Shown here in pieces: positions 12,214 through 21,474 of a DNA stretch of 64,000 nucleotides. The position numbers and the translations under genes were made by a program. Where the stretch lies: contig JBDXGY010000006.1 of NCBI GenBank assembly GCA_039989895.1, positions 771,092-835,091 on the forward strand. The letters run 5' to 3'. Every line of letters starts with the position of its first letter. The stretch's first letter is position 1. The stretch is from Hyphomicrobiales bacterium (lineage in GTDB: Bacteria; Pseudomonadota; Alphaproteobacteria; Rhizobiales; JACESI01). The notes under the pieces are model-generated. The model worked only from the letters and a program-made list of their open reading frames with translations. It ran no database searches and was not told where the DNA came from.

Positions 12214-13529
12214 TATTCAGCCGCCTCCATAACCGCGCCATCTTTATCGGAGCGATGTGAATATTGATCGATGCGTTCTTCTATCATTGGGCGGAAATGG
12301 CGGATAAGACCTTGAACAGGCCAAGCCGCAGCATCCCCCAGCGCACAAATAGTGTGACCTTCAACTTGTTTGGTCACCTCTAACAACATATCGATTTCTC
12401 TTTTTTGAGCGCGTCCCTCTGCCATGCGCGTGAGAACACGCCACATCCAGCCAGTACCTTCGCGGCACGGTGTACATTGGCCGCAGCTTTCATGCTTATA
12501 AAAATAAGCAAGCCGCGCAATCGCTCGGATCATGTCAGTAGATTTATCCATCACAATAACGGCAGCCGTCCCAAGACCAGACTGCAACCCGCGCAGGCTG
12601 TCAAAATCCATCGGGCAATCCATGATCTGTTCAGCTGGTACACAAGGCACCGAAGATCCACCAGGAATAACGGCCAGAAGATTGTCCCATCCACCGCGCA
12701 TACCGCCGCAATGTTTATCCATCATCTCTTTAAAAGGAACCGACATCGCTTCTTCAAAAGTTGCTGGCTGATTGACGTGACCTGAAACACAGAAAAGCTT
12801 AGTGCCTTTATTGTTCTCCGCGCCAAAGGAGGAAAACCACTCGGCCCCACGACGCAGAATTGTCGGAGCCACCGCAATCGATTCAACATTGTTCACCGTT
12901 GTGGGCGCACCATAAAGACCAGCATTTGCAGGAAATGGTGGTTTCAAACGCGGCTGCCCTTTTTTGCCTTCTAAGCTCTCTAACAATGCAGTTTCTTCAC
13001 CACAGATATAAGCGCCCGCGCCATGATGAACATAAAGATCGAAATCCCATCCGGATTTTGCAGCATTTTTGCCCAAAAGGCCTGCATCATAAGCTTGATC
13101 AATCGCCGCTTGTAGGCGTTCACGTTCGCGAATGAATTCACCCCGCACATAGATGTAACCGGCATTCGCGCCCATGGCGAAACCAGCAATCAGGCAACCC
13201 TCAACCAATGTATGAGGATCATGACGCATGATTTCACGGTCTTTACAGGTGCCCGGCTCTGATTCATCCGCATTAACGACCAAATAATGAGGACGACCAT
13301 CGGATTCTTTTGGCATGAAGGACCATTTAAGGCCAGTCGGGAAACCAGCACCACCGCGTCCGCGAAGGCCGGAAGCTTTCATTTCATTCACAACCCAATC
13401 GCGGCCTTTTTTAATAAGCGCGCCTGTACCATCCCATTGGCCACGTGCGCGTGCGCCAGCAAGACCCCAGTCGTGGAAGCCATGAATGTTGGTAAAAATC
13501 CGGTCTTTATCTTCAAGAAAGGCTTGCAT
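12213..13529 (-). CDS. nuoF: NADH-quinone oxidoreductase subunit F (NADH/FMN subunit)
   Basis: 438 residues. The FMN/NADH site motif [15 protein letters not shown] is near residue 57, and the N3 [4Fe-4S] motif [14 protein letters not shown] is near residue 350. This subunit oxidises NADH and passes electrons from FMN to the iron-sulfur chain. It follows nuoE by 3 bp and overlaps nuoG by one base. ATG start at 13529. Confidence 0.97.
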   Translation of the reverse strand: MQAFLEDKDRIFTNIHGFHDWGLAGARARGQWDGTGALIKKGRDWVVNEMKASGLRGRGGAGFPTGLKWSFMPKESDGRPHYLVVNADESEPGTCKDREIMRHDPHTLVEGCLIAGFAMGANAGYIYVRGEFIRERERLQAAIDQAYDAGLLGKNAAKSGWDFDLYVHHGAGAYICGEETALLESLEGKKGQPRLKPPFPANAGLYGAPTTVNNVESIAVAPTILRRGAEWFSSFGAENNKGTKLFCVSGHVNQPATFEEAMSVPFKEMMDKHCGGMRGGWDNLLAVIPGGSSVPCVPAEQIMDCPMDFDSLRGLQSGLGTAAVIVMDKSTDMIRAIARLAYFYKHESCGQCTPCREGTGWMWRVLTRMAEGRAQKREIDMLLEVTKQVEGHTICALGDAAAWPVQGLIRHFRPMIEERIDQYSHRSDKDGAVMEAAE

Positions 13530-13532
13530 GAT

Positions 13533-14750
13533 TTATTTCCCTTTCCCTGCACGCTTAGAAAACTCAGTCGCGCCACCGGCCGCTAATGTACCAGCTTGTT
13601 TGATCCAGTCATCGCGGTCGATACGACCTTTGAAAGACAAAAATGTATCAAACCACAAAATTTCAGGCCGTGCCCATTTAGCAATCTGATCAAAATGGAA
13701 AATGCCTTGAGCATTGAGCTTACCCTCAATCCCCGGACCAACCCCTTTAATCAACTTCAAGTCATCTGCACCGCTCTTGCGTGCTTTTGGTAAGCCACGA
13801 GGCTTCTTACCCACAGCATTGGCTTTATCTTCTGCGCTAGCCCCTTTAGGAAGGCTTGCGAGTTTCGCGCTGGCTGCGGCTTCTTCTTTTTTCAATTGTG
13901 CTGCTGTCGGTTTTTTCACGGCAGCCGGCTTCTTAACGGCTACTGCTTTCTTCGCCACAGGCTTTTTCGCAGCAGGCTTTTTGGTCGCCGCTTTCTTGGG
14001 TGTAGCTTTCGCTGTCACCTTCTTGCGGCGAACAGGTCCTGCATCATTGGCAGCACCAAAATCACCTGCATCGCTCTTAATCATGGCTGCATTACCGCTC
14101 ATCACATAAGGCGGGATATGAGGGTCAGCGGCTTGACCATAATCCATGCTGTCATCAAAAAGTTGCGTCCGTCCGCCTTCATTGACTGACAAATGGCGGT
14201 CCATCTGCGGCCCTGGTTTAACGGGACGACCAGCATCCATATCATCTAGCATTTTTTCAAATGTCTCAGGCGTCAAATCTTCAAAGGCATCTTTGAAAAT
14301 TTGAACCATCGGCGCATTCACACAAGCACCAAGACACTCAACCTCTTCCCATGAGTATTTTCCGTCAGTCGTTACTTCGTGTTGATTCGGTGAAATACGG
14401 CTCTTACATACAGCAATGATGTCTTCTGAGCCGCGCAACATGCAAGGCGTTGTGCCACATACTTGAATGTGTGCCACAGAACCCACAGGCTTCAGCTGAT
14501 ACATTGTATAGAAAGTCGCAACTTCCATCACACGAATGAAAGGCATATCCAGCATTTCAGCTACATAGCGCATAGCAGGCTCAGGCAACCAACCTTCATG
14601 CTGTTCTTGCGCCCGCCATAAAAGTGGAATTACAGCAGAGGCTTGTTTCCCTTTAGGGTATTTTGCGATCTGCTTTTTTGCCCATGCAAGATTAGCTTTG
14701 TCAAAAACAAAACTATCAGGTTGTTCTTTTGCGATACGACGAACAGACAT
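13533..14750 (-). CDS. nuoE: NADH-quinone oxidoreductase subunit E with long Lys/Ala/Pro-rich tail
   Basis: 405 residues, much longer than the roughly 160-240 residues of the thioredoxin-like 24-kDa core. The core is intact: Cys98, Cys103, Cys139 and Cys143 are placed to hold the N1a [2Fe-2S] cluster (motifs CGTTPCMLRG and ECLGACVNAP). Residues 241-325 are rich in Lys, Ala and Pro. Residues 329-360 (LKLIKGVGPGIEGKLNAQG and following) look like a helix-hairpin-helix fold, followed by a Trp-containing end. Extended NuoE proteins of this kind are known in several alphaproteobacteria; the tail's function is not established. It overlaps nuoD by one base. Confidence 0.95.
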   Translation of the reverse strand: MSVRRIAKEQPDSFVFDKANLAWAKKQIAKYPKGKQASAVIPLLWRAQEQHEGWLPEPAMRYVAEMLDMPFIRVMEVATFYTMYQLKPVGSVAHIQVCGTTPCMLRGSEDIIAVCKSRISPNQHEVTTDGKYSWEEVECLGACVNAPMVQIFKDAFEDLTPETFEKMLDDMDAGRPVKPGPQMDRHLSVNEGGRTQLFDDSMDYGQAADPHIPPYVMSGNAAMIKSDAGDFGAANDAGPVRRKKVTAKATPKKAATKKPAAKKPVAKKAVAVKKPAAVKKPTAAQLKKEEAAASAKLASLPKGASAEDKANAVGKKPRGLPKARKSGADDLKLIKGVGPGIEGKLNAQGIFHFDQIAKWARPEILWFDTFLSFKGRIDRDDWIKQAGTLAAGGATEFSKRAGKGK

Positions 14751-15940
14751 TAGCGATCCACCTCACCAAAAACGATATCCAATGAACCAAGAACGGCAGA
14801 GACATCAGCCAACATATGACCACGACACAGGAAATCCATGGCTTGCAAATGCGCAAAGCCCGGCGCTTTAATTTTGCAGCGATAAGGCCTGTTTGAGCCA
14901 TCAGACACAAGATAAACCCCAAACTCACCCTTTGGCGCTTCAACGGCCGCATAGACCTCACCTTCGGGAACGCTATATCCCTCGGTATAGAGTTTGAAGT
15001 GATGGATCAGACTCTCCATCGATTTTTTCATCTCAGGGCGTTTTGGCGGCACAACCTTGCCATCTTTTGACGAGATCGGCGTTTTACCTTTTTGACCGGA
15101 CAAAAGCTCAACACACTGTTTCATGATTTTCACAGATTCACGCATTTCTTCCATGCGGATGACATAGCGATCATAATTGTCGCCATTTTTGCCAATTGGT
15201 ATTTTGAAATCTAAATCCGCATAACATTCATAGGGCTGCGATTTACGCAAATCCCATGGCGCACCAGAACCGCGCACCATGACACCAGAAAAGCCCCACT
15301 TCCACGCATCATCCAATGACACATAGCCAATATCAACATTACGCTGTTTGAAAATGCGGTTTTCTGTCAAAAGGCTTTCAATATCATCGCAGGTTTCCAA
15401 AAACGGATCACACCATGCGCCAATGTCATCAATCAGCTCTTGCGGCAAATCTTGATGAACACCGCCGGGGCGCACATAGGCTGAGTGCATACGAGCACCA
15501 GAGGCACGCTCATAAAACACCATAAGCTTTTCACGCTCTTCAAAGCCCCATAGCGGCGGTGTTAGAGCGCCAACATCCATAGCCTGTGTCGTGACATTGA
15601 GAAGGTGTGAAAGAATACGCCCAATCTCAGAATATAGAACACGGATAAGCTGGCCACGATATGGCACAGTGATGCCTATCATTTTTTCAATCGCCAACGC
15701 ATAGGCGTGCTCTTGATTCATCGGCGCGACATAATCAAGCCGATCGAAATAAGGAATCGCCTGCATGTAGGTTTTCGATTCGATTAGCTTTTCTGTGCCG
15801 CGATGCAAAAGTCCGATATGCGGATCAACGCGTTCAACCACTTCACCATCAAGTTCGAGCACAAGGCGCAAAACACCATGCGCTGCCGGATGCTGCGGAC
15901 CGAAGTTGATGTTGAAATTTCTTACCTGTGATTCAGCCAT
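14750..15940 (-). CDS. nuoD: NADH-quinone oxidoreductase subunit D
   Basis: 396 residues, the 49-kDa subunit related to [NiFe] hydrogenase large subunits. It starts [20 protein letters not shown], whose histidines line the quinone head-group site. A conserved C-terminal segment near [19 protein letters not shown] and the FGEVDR ending are family hallmarks. With NuoB it forms the quinone reduction site. NuoC and NuoD are separate genes here, unlike the fusion in E. coli. It follows nuoC by 2 bp. Confidence 0.97.
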   Translation of the reverse strand: MAESQVRNFNINFGPQHPAAHGVLRLVLELDGEVVERVDPHIGLLHRGTEKLIESKTYMQAIPYFDRLDYVAPMNQEHAYALAIEKMIGITVPYRGQLIRVLYSEIGRILSHLLNVTTQAMDVGALTPPLWGFEEREKLMVFYERASGARMHSAYVRPGGVHQDLPQELIDDIGAWCDPFLETCDDIESLLTENRIFKQRNVDIGYVSLDDAWKWGFSGVMVRGSGAPWDLRKSQPYECYADLDFKIPIGKNGDNYDRYVIRMEEMRESVKIMKQCVELLSGQKGKTPISSKDGKVVPPKRPEMKKSMESLIHHFKLYTEGYSVPEGEVYAAVEAPKGEFGVYLVSDGSNRPYRCKIKAPGFAHLQAMDFLCRGHMLADVSAVLGSLDIVFGEVDR

Positions 15941-15942
15941 AT

Positions 15943-16557
15943 CTACTGCGTCGCCTTCTCATCGCCGGGCAACTCATATTCTGTGCCTTCCCAAGGGGAT
16001 TCAAAATCAAAATTTCTAAATTCCTGTGCAAGTTTGACTGGTTCATAGACAACCCGTTTAGCTTTATCGTCATAACGCACTTCGACATAACCTGTGGTCG
16101 GAAAGTCTTTTCGTAATGGATACCCTTCAAAACCATAGTCTGTTAGCAGGCGGCGCAAATCAGGATGTCCTGTGAACAAAATCCCATACATGTCATATGC
16201 TTCACGTTCAAACCAGTCGGCTCCAGGAAAAACGCTCGTTACTGATGGAACTAATGTTTCTTCGCTGGCTTGAATTTTGACTCGAACGCGTGCGTTTTGT
16301 TTGGGCGACAGTAGATGATAGACCACATCAAAACGTCGCCCCCTACCTGGCCAATCAACGCCGCAGATGTCGGTTAGATTGACAAACATGGATTGTCCGT
16401 CATCACGCAAAAAACGCAAGACATCTAAAATACTGTCCGCGCTTACCCTTAAGGTCAATTCGTCAAAGGCAATCACAGCATCATCCAGCTTGTCACCTAA
16501 TGACAAACGTAAATATTCAGCTAGTTCATCCAGCCCTTGGTCGACTTCAATGGTCAT
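15943..16557 (-). CDS. nuoC: NADH-quinone oxidoreductase subunit C
   Basis: 204 residues, the 30-kDa-type subunit of the peripheral arm. The conserved signature [20 protein letters not shown] is near residue 125, followed by GYPLRKDFP and the downstream KRVVYEPV region. It stabilises the connection of NuoD and NuoB and carries no cofactor. It starts 27 bp after nuoB and ends 2 bp before nuoD. ATG start at 16557. Confidence 0.97.
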   Translation of the reverse strand: MTIEVDQGLDELAEYLRLSLGDKLDDAVIAFDELTLRVSADSILDVLRFLRDDGQSMFVNLTDICGVDWPGRGRRFDVVYHLLSPKQNARVRVKIQASEETLVPSVTSVFPGADWFEREAYDMYGILFTGHPDLRRLLTDYGFEGYPLRKDFPTTGYVEVRYDDKAKRVVYEPVKLAQEFRNFDFESPWEGTEYELPGDEKATQ

Positions 16558-16584
16558 ATTAACGAATTCCCCCGATTGGGTCTC

Positions 16585-17163
16585 TTATCTTTCAATTGTT
16601 CCTGTGCGTCTAATCTTCTTTTGCAGCAAAAGTACACCATAAAGAAGAGCTTCAGCGGTAGGCGGACAGCCTGGCACATAGATATCCACCGGAACCACAC
16701 GATCACAACCGCGCACAACCGAATATGAATAGTGATAATAACCGCCGCCATTCGCACATGAGCCCATTGAGATCACATAACGTGGCTCAGGCATCTGGTC
16801 ATAAACCTTGCGCAAGGCTGGCGCCATTTTGTTCGTCAGCGTTCCAGCAACAATCATCACATCGGATTGTCGTGGGGAAGCCCGAGGCGCAAAGCCAAAG
16901 CGTTCAGCATCATAACGCGGCATCGACATTTGCATCATTTCAACAGCGCAACACGCAAGACCAAATGTCATCCACATCAAAGAGCCAGTTCTCGCCCAAT
17001 TTATAAGATCATCTGTGCTTGTAACTAAAAAGCCTTTGTCAGCCAGCTCGTTGTCAACTTCAACGAAGAAAGGATCAGTTGCCCCAACCAGCTTGCCGGT
17101 ATTGGGGTCAATAATGCCTTTTGGCTTTTCAGCGATCAAAGGGGATGTATCTGTCATTGCCAT
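16585..17163 (-). CDS. nuoB: NADH-quinone oxidoreductase subunit B
   Basis: 192 residues from the ATG at 17163. It binds the terminal cluster N2: the adjacent cysteines are in LACCAVEMM, a third is in [10 protein letters not shown] and the fourth in [14 protein letters not shown]. An in-frame start at 17199 would overlap nuoA by 14 bp. The ATG at 17163 is preferred because AGGAG lies about 9 bases upstream. N2 passes electrons to quinone bound between NuoB and NuoD. Confidence 0.96.
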   Translation of the reverse strand: MAMTDTSPLIAEKPKGIIDPNTGKLVGATDPFFVEVDNELADKGFLVTSTDDLINWARTGSLMWMTFGLACCAVEMMQMSMPRYDAERFGFAPRASPRQSDVMIVAGTLTNKMAPALRKVYDQMPEPRYVISMGSCANGGGYYHYSYSVVRGCDRVVPVDIYVPGCPPTAEALLYGVLLLQKKIRRTGTIER

Positions 17164-17185
17164 ATCTTTATATCTCCTAAGTGGT

Positions 17186-17554
17186 TTAATCCCACTCAAG
17201 TGCCCCCTTTTTCCATTCGTAGATAAAACCGATCGTCAAGATACCAAGGAAGATCATCATTGAATTAAAACCAAACCAACCAAGATCTGAAAAGGCGACT
17301 GCCCAAGGAAAAAGAAAGGCTACTTCCAGATCAAAAATAATAAATAAAATAGCAACCAGATAAAAGCGCACATCAAATTTCATGCGCGCATCATCAAAAG
17401 CATTAAAGCCACACTCATATGCTGAAAGTTTTTCTGTGTCTGGTGCTTTATAGGCAACAACAAAGGGGGCAATAAGAAGCGCAATTCCAATTCCCAGACA
17501 AATGCCGATAAAAACAATAATCGGTAAATATTCAGAAAGGAGTTGTTCCATCAT
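17186..17554 (-). CDS. nuoA: NADH-quinone oxidoreductase subunit A
   Basis: 122 residues with three membrane helices, equivalent to mitochondrial ND3. The loop between helices 1 and 2 contains [24 protein letters not shown] split across residues 40-63, including the conserved cysteine of the ND3 loop. It is the first nuo gene; the start codons ATGATG at 17554/17551 are preceded by AAGGAAG. The upstream 340 bp should hold the operon promoter. Confidence 0.96.
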   Translation of the reverse strand: MMEQLLSEYLPIIVFIGICLGIGIALLIAPFVVAYKAPDTEKLSAYECGFNAFDDARMKFDVRFYLVAILFIIFDLEVAFLFPWAVAFSDLGWFGFNSMMIFLGILTIGFIYEWKKGALEWD

Positions 17555-17893
17555 CCGCTTCCTTCATAGCCATTAGCATAGCTTGCTAATAATTATCTCA
17601 ATTCAAATAAGTTAAACTTGGACTACGCCCGCAAAGAGGAATCGTCAAGAGGGCAATTGAGTAGAATGTCAGATTGAGCATCAAGATCAGAAATGCCCAC
17701 AAATTGTATCAGAAATATAGCGTTTAAATCCCATCAGCGACAAGTCTCATTTTCAGATTTCATATATTACCACGAAACAAAACACTTGGTCCTAAATTTC
17801 GAAAGAATGGGGAAAGTTATAATATACTGGGTTACGAGCTTATTACTCATTTAATGCGCCATTTTCTCAAATCTGATTTAAAATATGAAAAAA
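17555..17893. other. Intergenic region between nuoA and tRNA-Asp
   Basis: About 340 bp with no supportable gene. It presumably contains the nuo promoter on the minus strand. Apart from the inverted repeat next to nuoA and AT-rich stretches, I recognise no clear sigma-70 pair, riboswitch or repeat. Confidence 0.5.
17572..17590. repeat. Inverted repeat in the nuoA leader
   Basis: ATTAGCA, a 5-base spacer and TGCTAAT form a perfect 7-bp inverted repeat 18 bp upstream of the nuoA start. It could be an operator or an mRNA hairpin in the leader of the complex I operon. No regulator is identified. Confidence 0.4.
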
Positions 17894-17970
17894 TGGCGCG
17901 AGTGACGGGACTCGAACCCGCGACCTCCGGCGTGACAGGCCGGCACTCTAACCAACTGAGCTACACCCGC
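17894..17970 (-). tRNA. tRNA-Asp (anticodon GTC)
   Basis: The minus strand folds into a full cloverleaf: acceptor GCGGGTG pairs with CACTCGC, the D-arm has AGCTCAGTTGGTTAGAG, the anticodon loop CTGTCAC has GTC at its centre, and the T-arm has GGTTCGAGTCC. CCA is encoded at 17894-17896 and is followed at once by a run of six T, a likely terminator end. Confidence 0.97.
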
Positions 17971-18165
17971 GCATTTTACACACCGATGAACGGTGTGTTT
18001 GAGTGGGTTAAGGGATGCACAGCGTCAAGTCAAGCGTCGACTTCTGCCTTATTGTAAAAATAATACAGATTGCAAAAATGGTAAATTTATATCGGCCGAA
18101 TATAACGCTGCGAATATCACAATTCATGCCACATAAAGCAGCAGAAAAATTGAAATTTGAGAAAA

Positions 18166-18241
18166 TGGTGGGTGGTAAGAGGCTCGAACTCCTGACCCTC
18201 TCGGTGTAAACGAGATGCTCTACCAACTGAGCTAACCACCC
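18166..18241 (-). tRNA. tRNA-Val (anticodon TAC)
   Basis: The minus strand gives acceptor GGGTGGT pairing with ACCACCC, a D-arm AGCTCAGTTGGTAGAGC, anticodon loop TTTACAC with TAC at the centre, and T-arm GAGTTCGAGCC. Discriminator A and encoded CCA are at 18166-18169. It lies between the hupB terminator and tRNA-Asp, about 195 bp from the latter. Confidence 0.97.
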
Positions 18242-18352
18242 AACCGCGATGGAGATAGCGCGAACACAACCTTGACGCAACAACTTTATATGTTTTGAAG
18301 ATGAAATATTCAACAAAAAGACAATGAAGAATATCTAAATCAAATAAAACAT

Positions 18353-18383
18353 AAAAAAACGAGACTTCAGATATGAAGTCCCG
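18353..18383 (-). terminator. Rho-independent terminator after hupB
   Basis: On the minus strand CGGGACTTCA, a 4-base loop and TGAAGTCTCG form a 10-bp stem with one G-T pair, followed by seven T. It lies 28 bp after the hupB stop. Confidence 0.9.
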
Positions 18384-18410
18384 TCTTTAAATTTATAATA
18401 TTTAAATAGC

Positions 18411-18686
18411 TTAGCCGTTGATCGCGTCTTTCAAGCCTTTGCCAGCTTTAAATTTTGGCGATTTAGACGCTTTAATTTGAATCGACTCACCCGTACGTGG
18501 GTTACGTCCAGTTGTCGCAGCACGTTGTGTTACACTAAAGTTACCAAAACCAAGGATCTTAACTTCATCACCTGATTTTAGCGCGCTAGCGATAGCTTCA
18601 AATGTCGCCTCCACAACTTCTCCAGAAGCCCCTTTAGTTGTATTAGTTTTTTCAGCAACTGCGGCTATAAGCTCGTTCTTGTTCAT
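18411..18686 (-). CDS. hupB: HU-type DNA-binding protein
   Basis: 91 residues, the standard HU length. It begins MNKNELIAAVAEKT and has the beta-arm motif GRNPRTGESIQI near residue 61 that grips the DNA minor groove, then KSPKFKAGKGLKDAING at the end. It is a small nucleoid-associated protein acting as a dimer. Placement directly downstream of lon is the usual order from E. coli to Rhizobiales. The lon terminator separates the two, so hupB probably has its own promoter. Confidence 0.96.
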   Translation of the reverse strand: MNKNELIAAVAEKTNTTKGASGEVVEATFEAIASALKSGDEVKILGFGNFSVTQRAATTGRNPRTGESIQIKASKSPKFKAGKGLKDAING

Positions 18687-18826
18687 AAGATTAATCCTTA
18701 TTTTTCTTCTATATAAAGCAAAATTATCTGGTGACTGACAATTATCGGAGTCGGTTATAAAAACAAGGCTATCTATAGGGTTTTCAGATTATTTTATAAA
18801 GTTTTCATATAAAACAATCAAAAATC

Positions 18827-18857
18827 AAAAAACCCAGGCTATTAAGGACTGGGTTTT
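18827..18857 (-). terminator. Rho-independent terminator after lon
   Basis: On the minus strand AAAACCCAG, an 11-base loop and CTGGGTTTT form a 9-bp stem ending in a run of six T. It begins 14 bp after the lon stop. Confidence 0.85.
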
Positions 18858-18870
18858 ATTTTAGATTTTT

Positions 18871-21282
18871 CTAATGAGCCGTCAGAGCGAGCTCGGCATC
18901 ATCATCAATTTTTTGATTCGGGTCAGGTTCAGTCCATTCAATAGGCTCCAGCTTTTCAAGTAAAGCATGTTCTAAAACCTCATCCATCATAGAAACAGGA
19001 ACAATCTCCAAACCATCCTTTATGCTCTCAGGAATATCAGCAAGGTCTTTCGCGTTCTCTTCAGGGATTAGCACCTTCTTAATGCCGCCGCGAAGAGCCG
19101 CAAGAAGCTTCTCTTTCAATCCACCAATGGGCAAAACAGTGCCACGTAAAGTTACTTCGCCTGTCATGGCAATCTCTTTTGAGACTTTAATGCCTGTCAT
19201 CATGGAAACAATAGCTGTTGCCATAGCAATACCAGCCGACGGCCCGTCTTTTGGCGTCGCCCCTTCTGGCACATGCACATGAACGTCACGACGGTCAAAT
19301 AGTGGTGGTTCAACACCAAAATCAACTGCTCTTGAGCGCACATAAGACGCGGCTGCAGAAATTGATTCTTTCATCACATCTTTTAAGTTACCAGTGACAG
19401 TCATCTTGCCCTTACCAGGCATCATGACACCTTCGATAGTCAGTAGCTCACCACCAACTTCAGTCCAAGCAAGACCAGTCACAACGCCGACTTGATCTTC
19501 ACCTTCAGCTTCACCGTGACGGTATTTCGGAACGCCTAGGAATTCTTCGATGTTATCTACCGTAACATCAATACTCGTCTTGTTGCCTGAGATGATTTCT
19601 TTGAGCACTTTACGTGTCAGCTTAGCCATCTCACGCTTCAAATTACGCACACCTGCTTCTCGAGTATAGCGCTGGATTGCCATCAAGAGAGCTTCATCAT
19701 CAATTGAAAACTCACTTTTTTTCAAAGAGTGATCTTTAATGGCTTCAGGTATCAAATGGCGTTTAGCAATTTCAAGTTTTTCTTGCTCTGTATAACCAGC
19801 GATACGAATAATCTCCATACGATCCATCAAGGGACCGGGGATATTTAGTGTATTGGCTGTCGTCAAAAACATGACATTGGACAGATCGTAGTCGACCTCA
19901 AGGTAGTGATCACCAAAGGAAGAGTTTTGCTCAGGATCAAGAACTTCGAGTAGAGCAGAAGATGGATCACCTCTAAAGTCCATACCCATTTTATCAATTT
20001 CATCGAGAAGGAAAAGTGGATTCGACTTCTTCGCTTTTTTCATTGATTGAATAACCTTACCAGGCATCGAACCAATATAGGTGCGCCTATGGCCCCTAAC
20101 CTCTGATTCATCCCTGACACCACCAAGCGACATGCGAACAAACTCGCGTCCTGTTGCTTTGGCAATTGATTTGCCAAGCGATGTTTTCCCAACACCTGGA
20201 GGTCCAACCAAGCATATAATCGGACCTTTCAATTTTTTTGCGCGCGTCTGTACTGCTAGATATTCAAGAATCCGTTCTTTTACTTTTTCAAGACCATAAT
20301 GATCAGCGTCTAAAACCTCTTCCGAATAGGCAAGATCGGTTTTGACCTTTGATTTAGCGCTCCATGGAATACCAAGCAACCAATCAAGATAATTACGCAC
20401 CACAGTCGCTTCAGCAGACATTGGACTCATATGACGTAATTTCTTGAGTTCAGCTGTGGCTTTATCGCGAGCTTCTTTTGAAAATTTGGTTTTGGCAATT
20501 TTATCTTCAAGCTCTTGCAGCTCATCTTTGCCGTCTTCACCCTCACCCAGCTCTTTTTGAATGGCTTTCATTTGTTCATTCAAATAATATTCGCGCTGCG
20601 TTTTTTCCATCTGACGCTTCACGCGTGAACGGATGCGTTTTTCAATCTGCAGAACAGAAATTTCGCTCTCCATCAAGCCAAGCACATGCTCAAGTCGCTG
20701 AATAACACTCGTGAAACTTAAAATTTCCTGTTTTTCAGCAATTTTGATCGCAAGATGAGAGGCCACTGTATCAGCGAGCTTTGCATAGTCTTCTATTTGA
20801 CCAACAGCACTGATGATCTCAGGAGAAAGCTTCTTATTGAGTTTTACATAACTTTCAAACTCAGTGATTACTGAGCGGGATAAAGCCTCGACTTCAGCTG
20901 GATCACCAAGTTCCTCGTCCAGCGTCATGGCCTGCGCTTCATAATACTCTTCGCGGTCCGTATATTGCTGGATCTCTGCACGCTCTTTGCCTTCAACAAG
21001 AACCTTCACAGTGCCATCAGGTAATTTCAAAAGCTGAAGAACAGAAGCAATAGTCCCCACAGGATAGATGGCTTCAGGTTTTGGATCGTCATCGCTTGAA
21101 TTAATTTGTGTAGCAAGAAGGATTTGCTTATCTGCCTGCATGACCTCTTCAAGCGCACTAATTGATTTTTCTCGACCAACAAACAATGGAACGATCATAT
21201 GAGGAAAAACAACGATATCGCGCAGCGGAAGCAACGGGTAAACATTCTCTTCTGATGAAAGACCGATATTATCTTTGGTCAT
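18871..21282 (-). CDS. lon: ATP-dependent protease La (Lon)
   Basis: 803 residues, full length. The order is an N-terminal substrate domain (LLPLRDIVVFPHMIVPLFVG at residues 18-37), a coiled middle region, an AAA+ module with Walker A GPPGVGKTSLGKS and Walker B FLLDEIDKMG, and the C-terminal protease with the catalytic serine in KDGPSAGIA and the lysine in GGLKEKLLAA. It degrades damaged and regulatory proteins in the cytoplasm. It follows clpX, typical for proteobacteria. ATG start at 21282 with AAAGGA upstream. Confidence 0.97.
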   Translation of the reverse strand: MTKDNIGLSSEENVYPLLPLRDIVVFPHMIVPLFVGREKSISALEEVMQADKQILLATQINSSDDDPKPEAIYPVGTIASVLQLLKLPDGTVKVLVEGKERAEIQQYTDREEYYEAQAMTLDEELGDPAEVEALSRSVITEFESYVKLNKKLSPEIISAVGQIEDYAKLADTVASHLAIKIAEKQEILSFTSVIQRLEHVLGLMESEISVLQIEKRIRSRVKRQMEKTQREYYLNEQMKAIQKELGEGEDGKDELQELEDKIAKTKFSKEARDKATAELKKLRHMSPMSAEATVVRNYLDWLLGIPWSAKSKVKTDLAYSEEVLDADHYGLEKVKERILEYLAVQTRAKKLKGPIICLVGPPGVGKTSLGKSIAKATGREFVRMSLGGVRDESEVRGHRRTYIGSMPGKVIQSMKKAKKSNPLFLLDEIDKMGMDFRGDPSSALLEVLDPEQNSSFGDHYLEVDYDLSNVMFLTTANTLNIPGPLMDRMEIIRIAGYTEQEKLEIAKRHLIPEAIKDHSLKKSEFSIDDEALLMAIQRYTREAGVRNLKREMAKLTRKVLKEIISGNKTSIDVTVDNIEEFLGVPKYRHGEAEGEDQVGVVTGLAWTEVGGELLTIEGVMMPGKGKMTVTGNLKDVMKESISAAASYVRSRAVDFGVEPPLFDRRDVHVHVPEGATPKDGPSAGIAMATAIVSMMTGIKVSKEIAMTGEVTLRGTVLPIGGLKEKLLAALRGGIKKVLIPEENAKDLADIPESIKDGLEIVPVSMMDEVLEHALLEKLEPIEWTEPDPNQKIDDDAELALTAH

Positions 21283-21421
21283 TCGTAGTCCTTTCTTGCG
21301 GAGCTCATTTCATAGCCCCTAAATAGAATTAGTAAGTAATGTGCGCGATTTGCCGTAACAATCCAAGCCAATACACCTAATTACTACATGGTATCCACGA
21401 AGAACATCGTCAAGGACGTAT

Positions 21422-21447
21422 CTGACGATCAAATCAATGATCGCCAG
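21422..21447. repeat. Imperfect inverted repeat between clpX and lon
   Basis: CTGACGATCA, a 6-base spacer and TGATCGCCAG pair over 10 positions with one mismatch. It lies downstream of clpX and about 140 bp upstream of lon. No run of T follows on either strand, so it is not an obvious terminator. Confidence 0.35.
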
Positions 21448-21474
21448 AGAAAAAACATAAATCTAGGTAATTAT

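Noticed and set aside
13714..14109. Plus-strand hydrophobic 131-codon frame opposite nuoE
   Set aside because: The Ala/Phe pattern is the antisense of the Lys/Ala repeats in the NuoE tail.
17854..18057. Plus-strand open frame containing ARVTGLEPATSGVTGRHS
   Set aside because: It is the antisense reading of tRNA-Asp, a well-known false gene pattern.
18008..18316. Open frames on both strands containing WLAQLVEHLVYTERV or GGKRLELLTLSV
   Set aside because: Both are readings through tRNA-Val.
21300..21420. Heat-shock (RpoH) promoter upstream of lon
   Set aside because: A CTTGGA-like -35 can be picked out, but no convincing -10 lies at the right distance.
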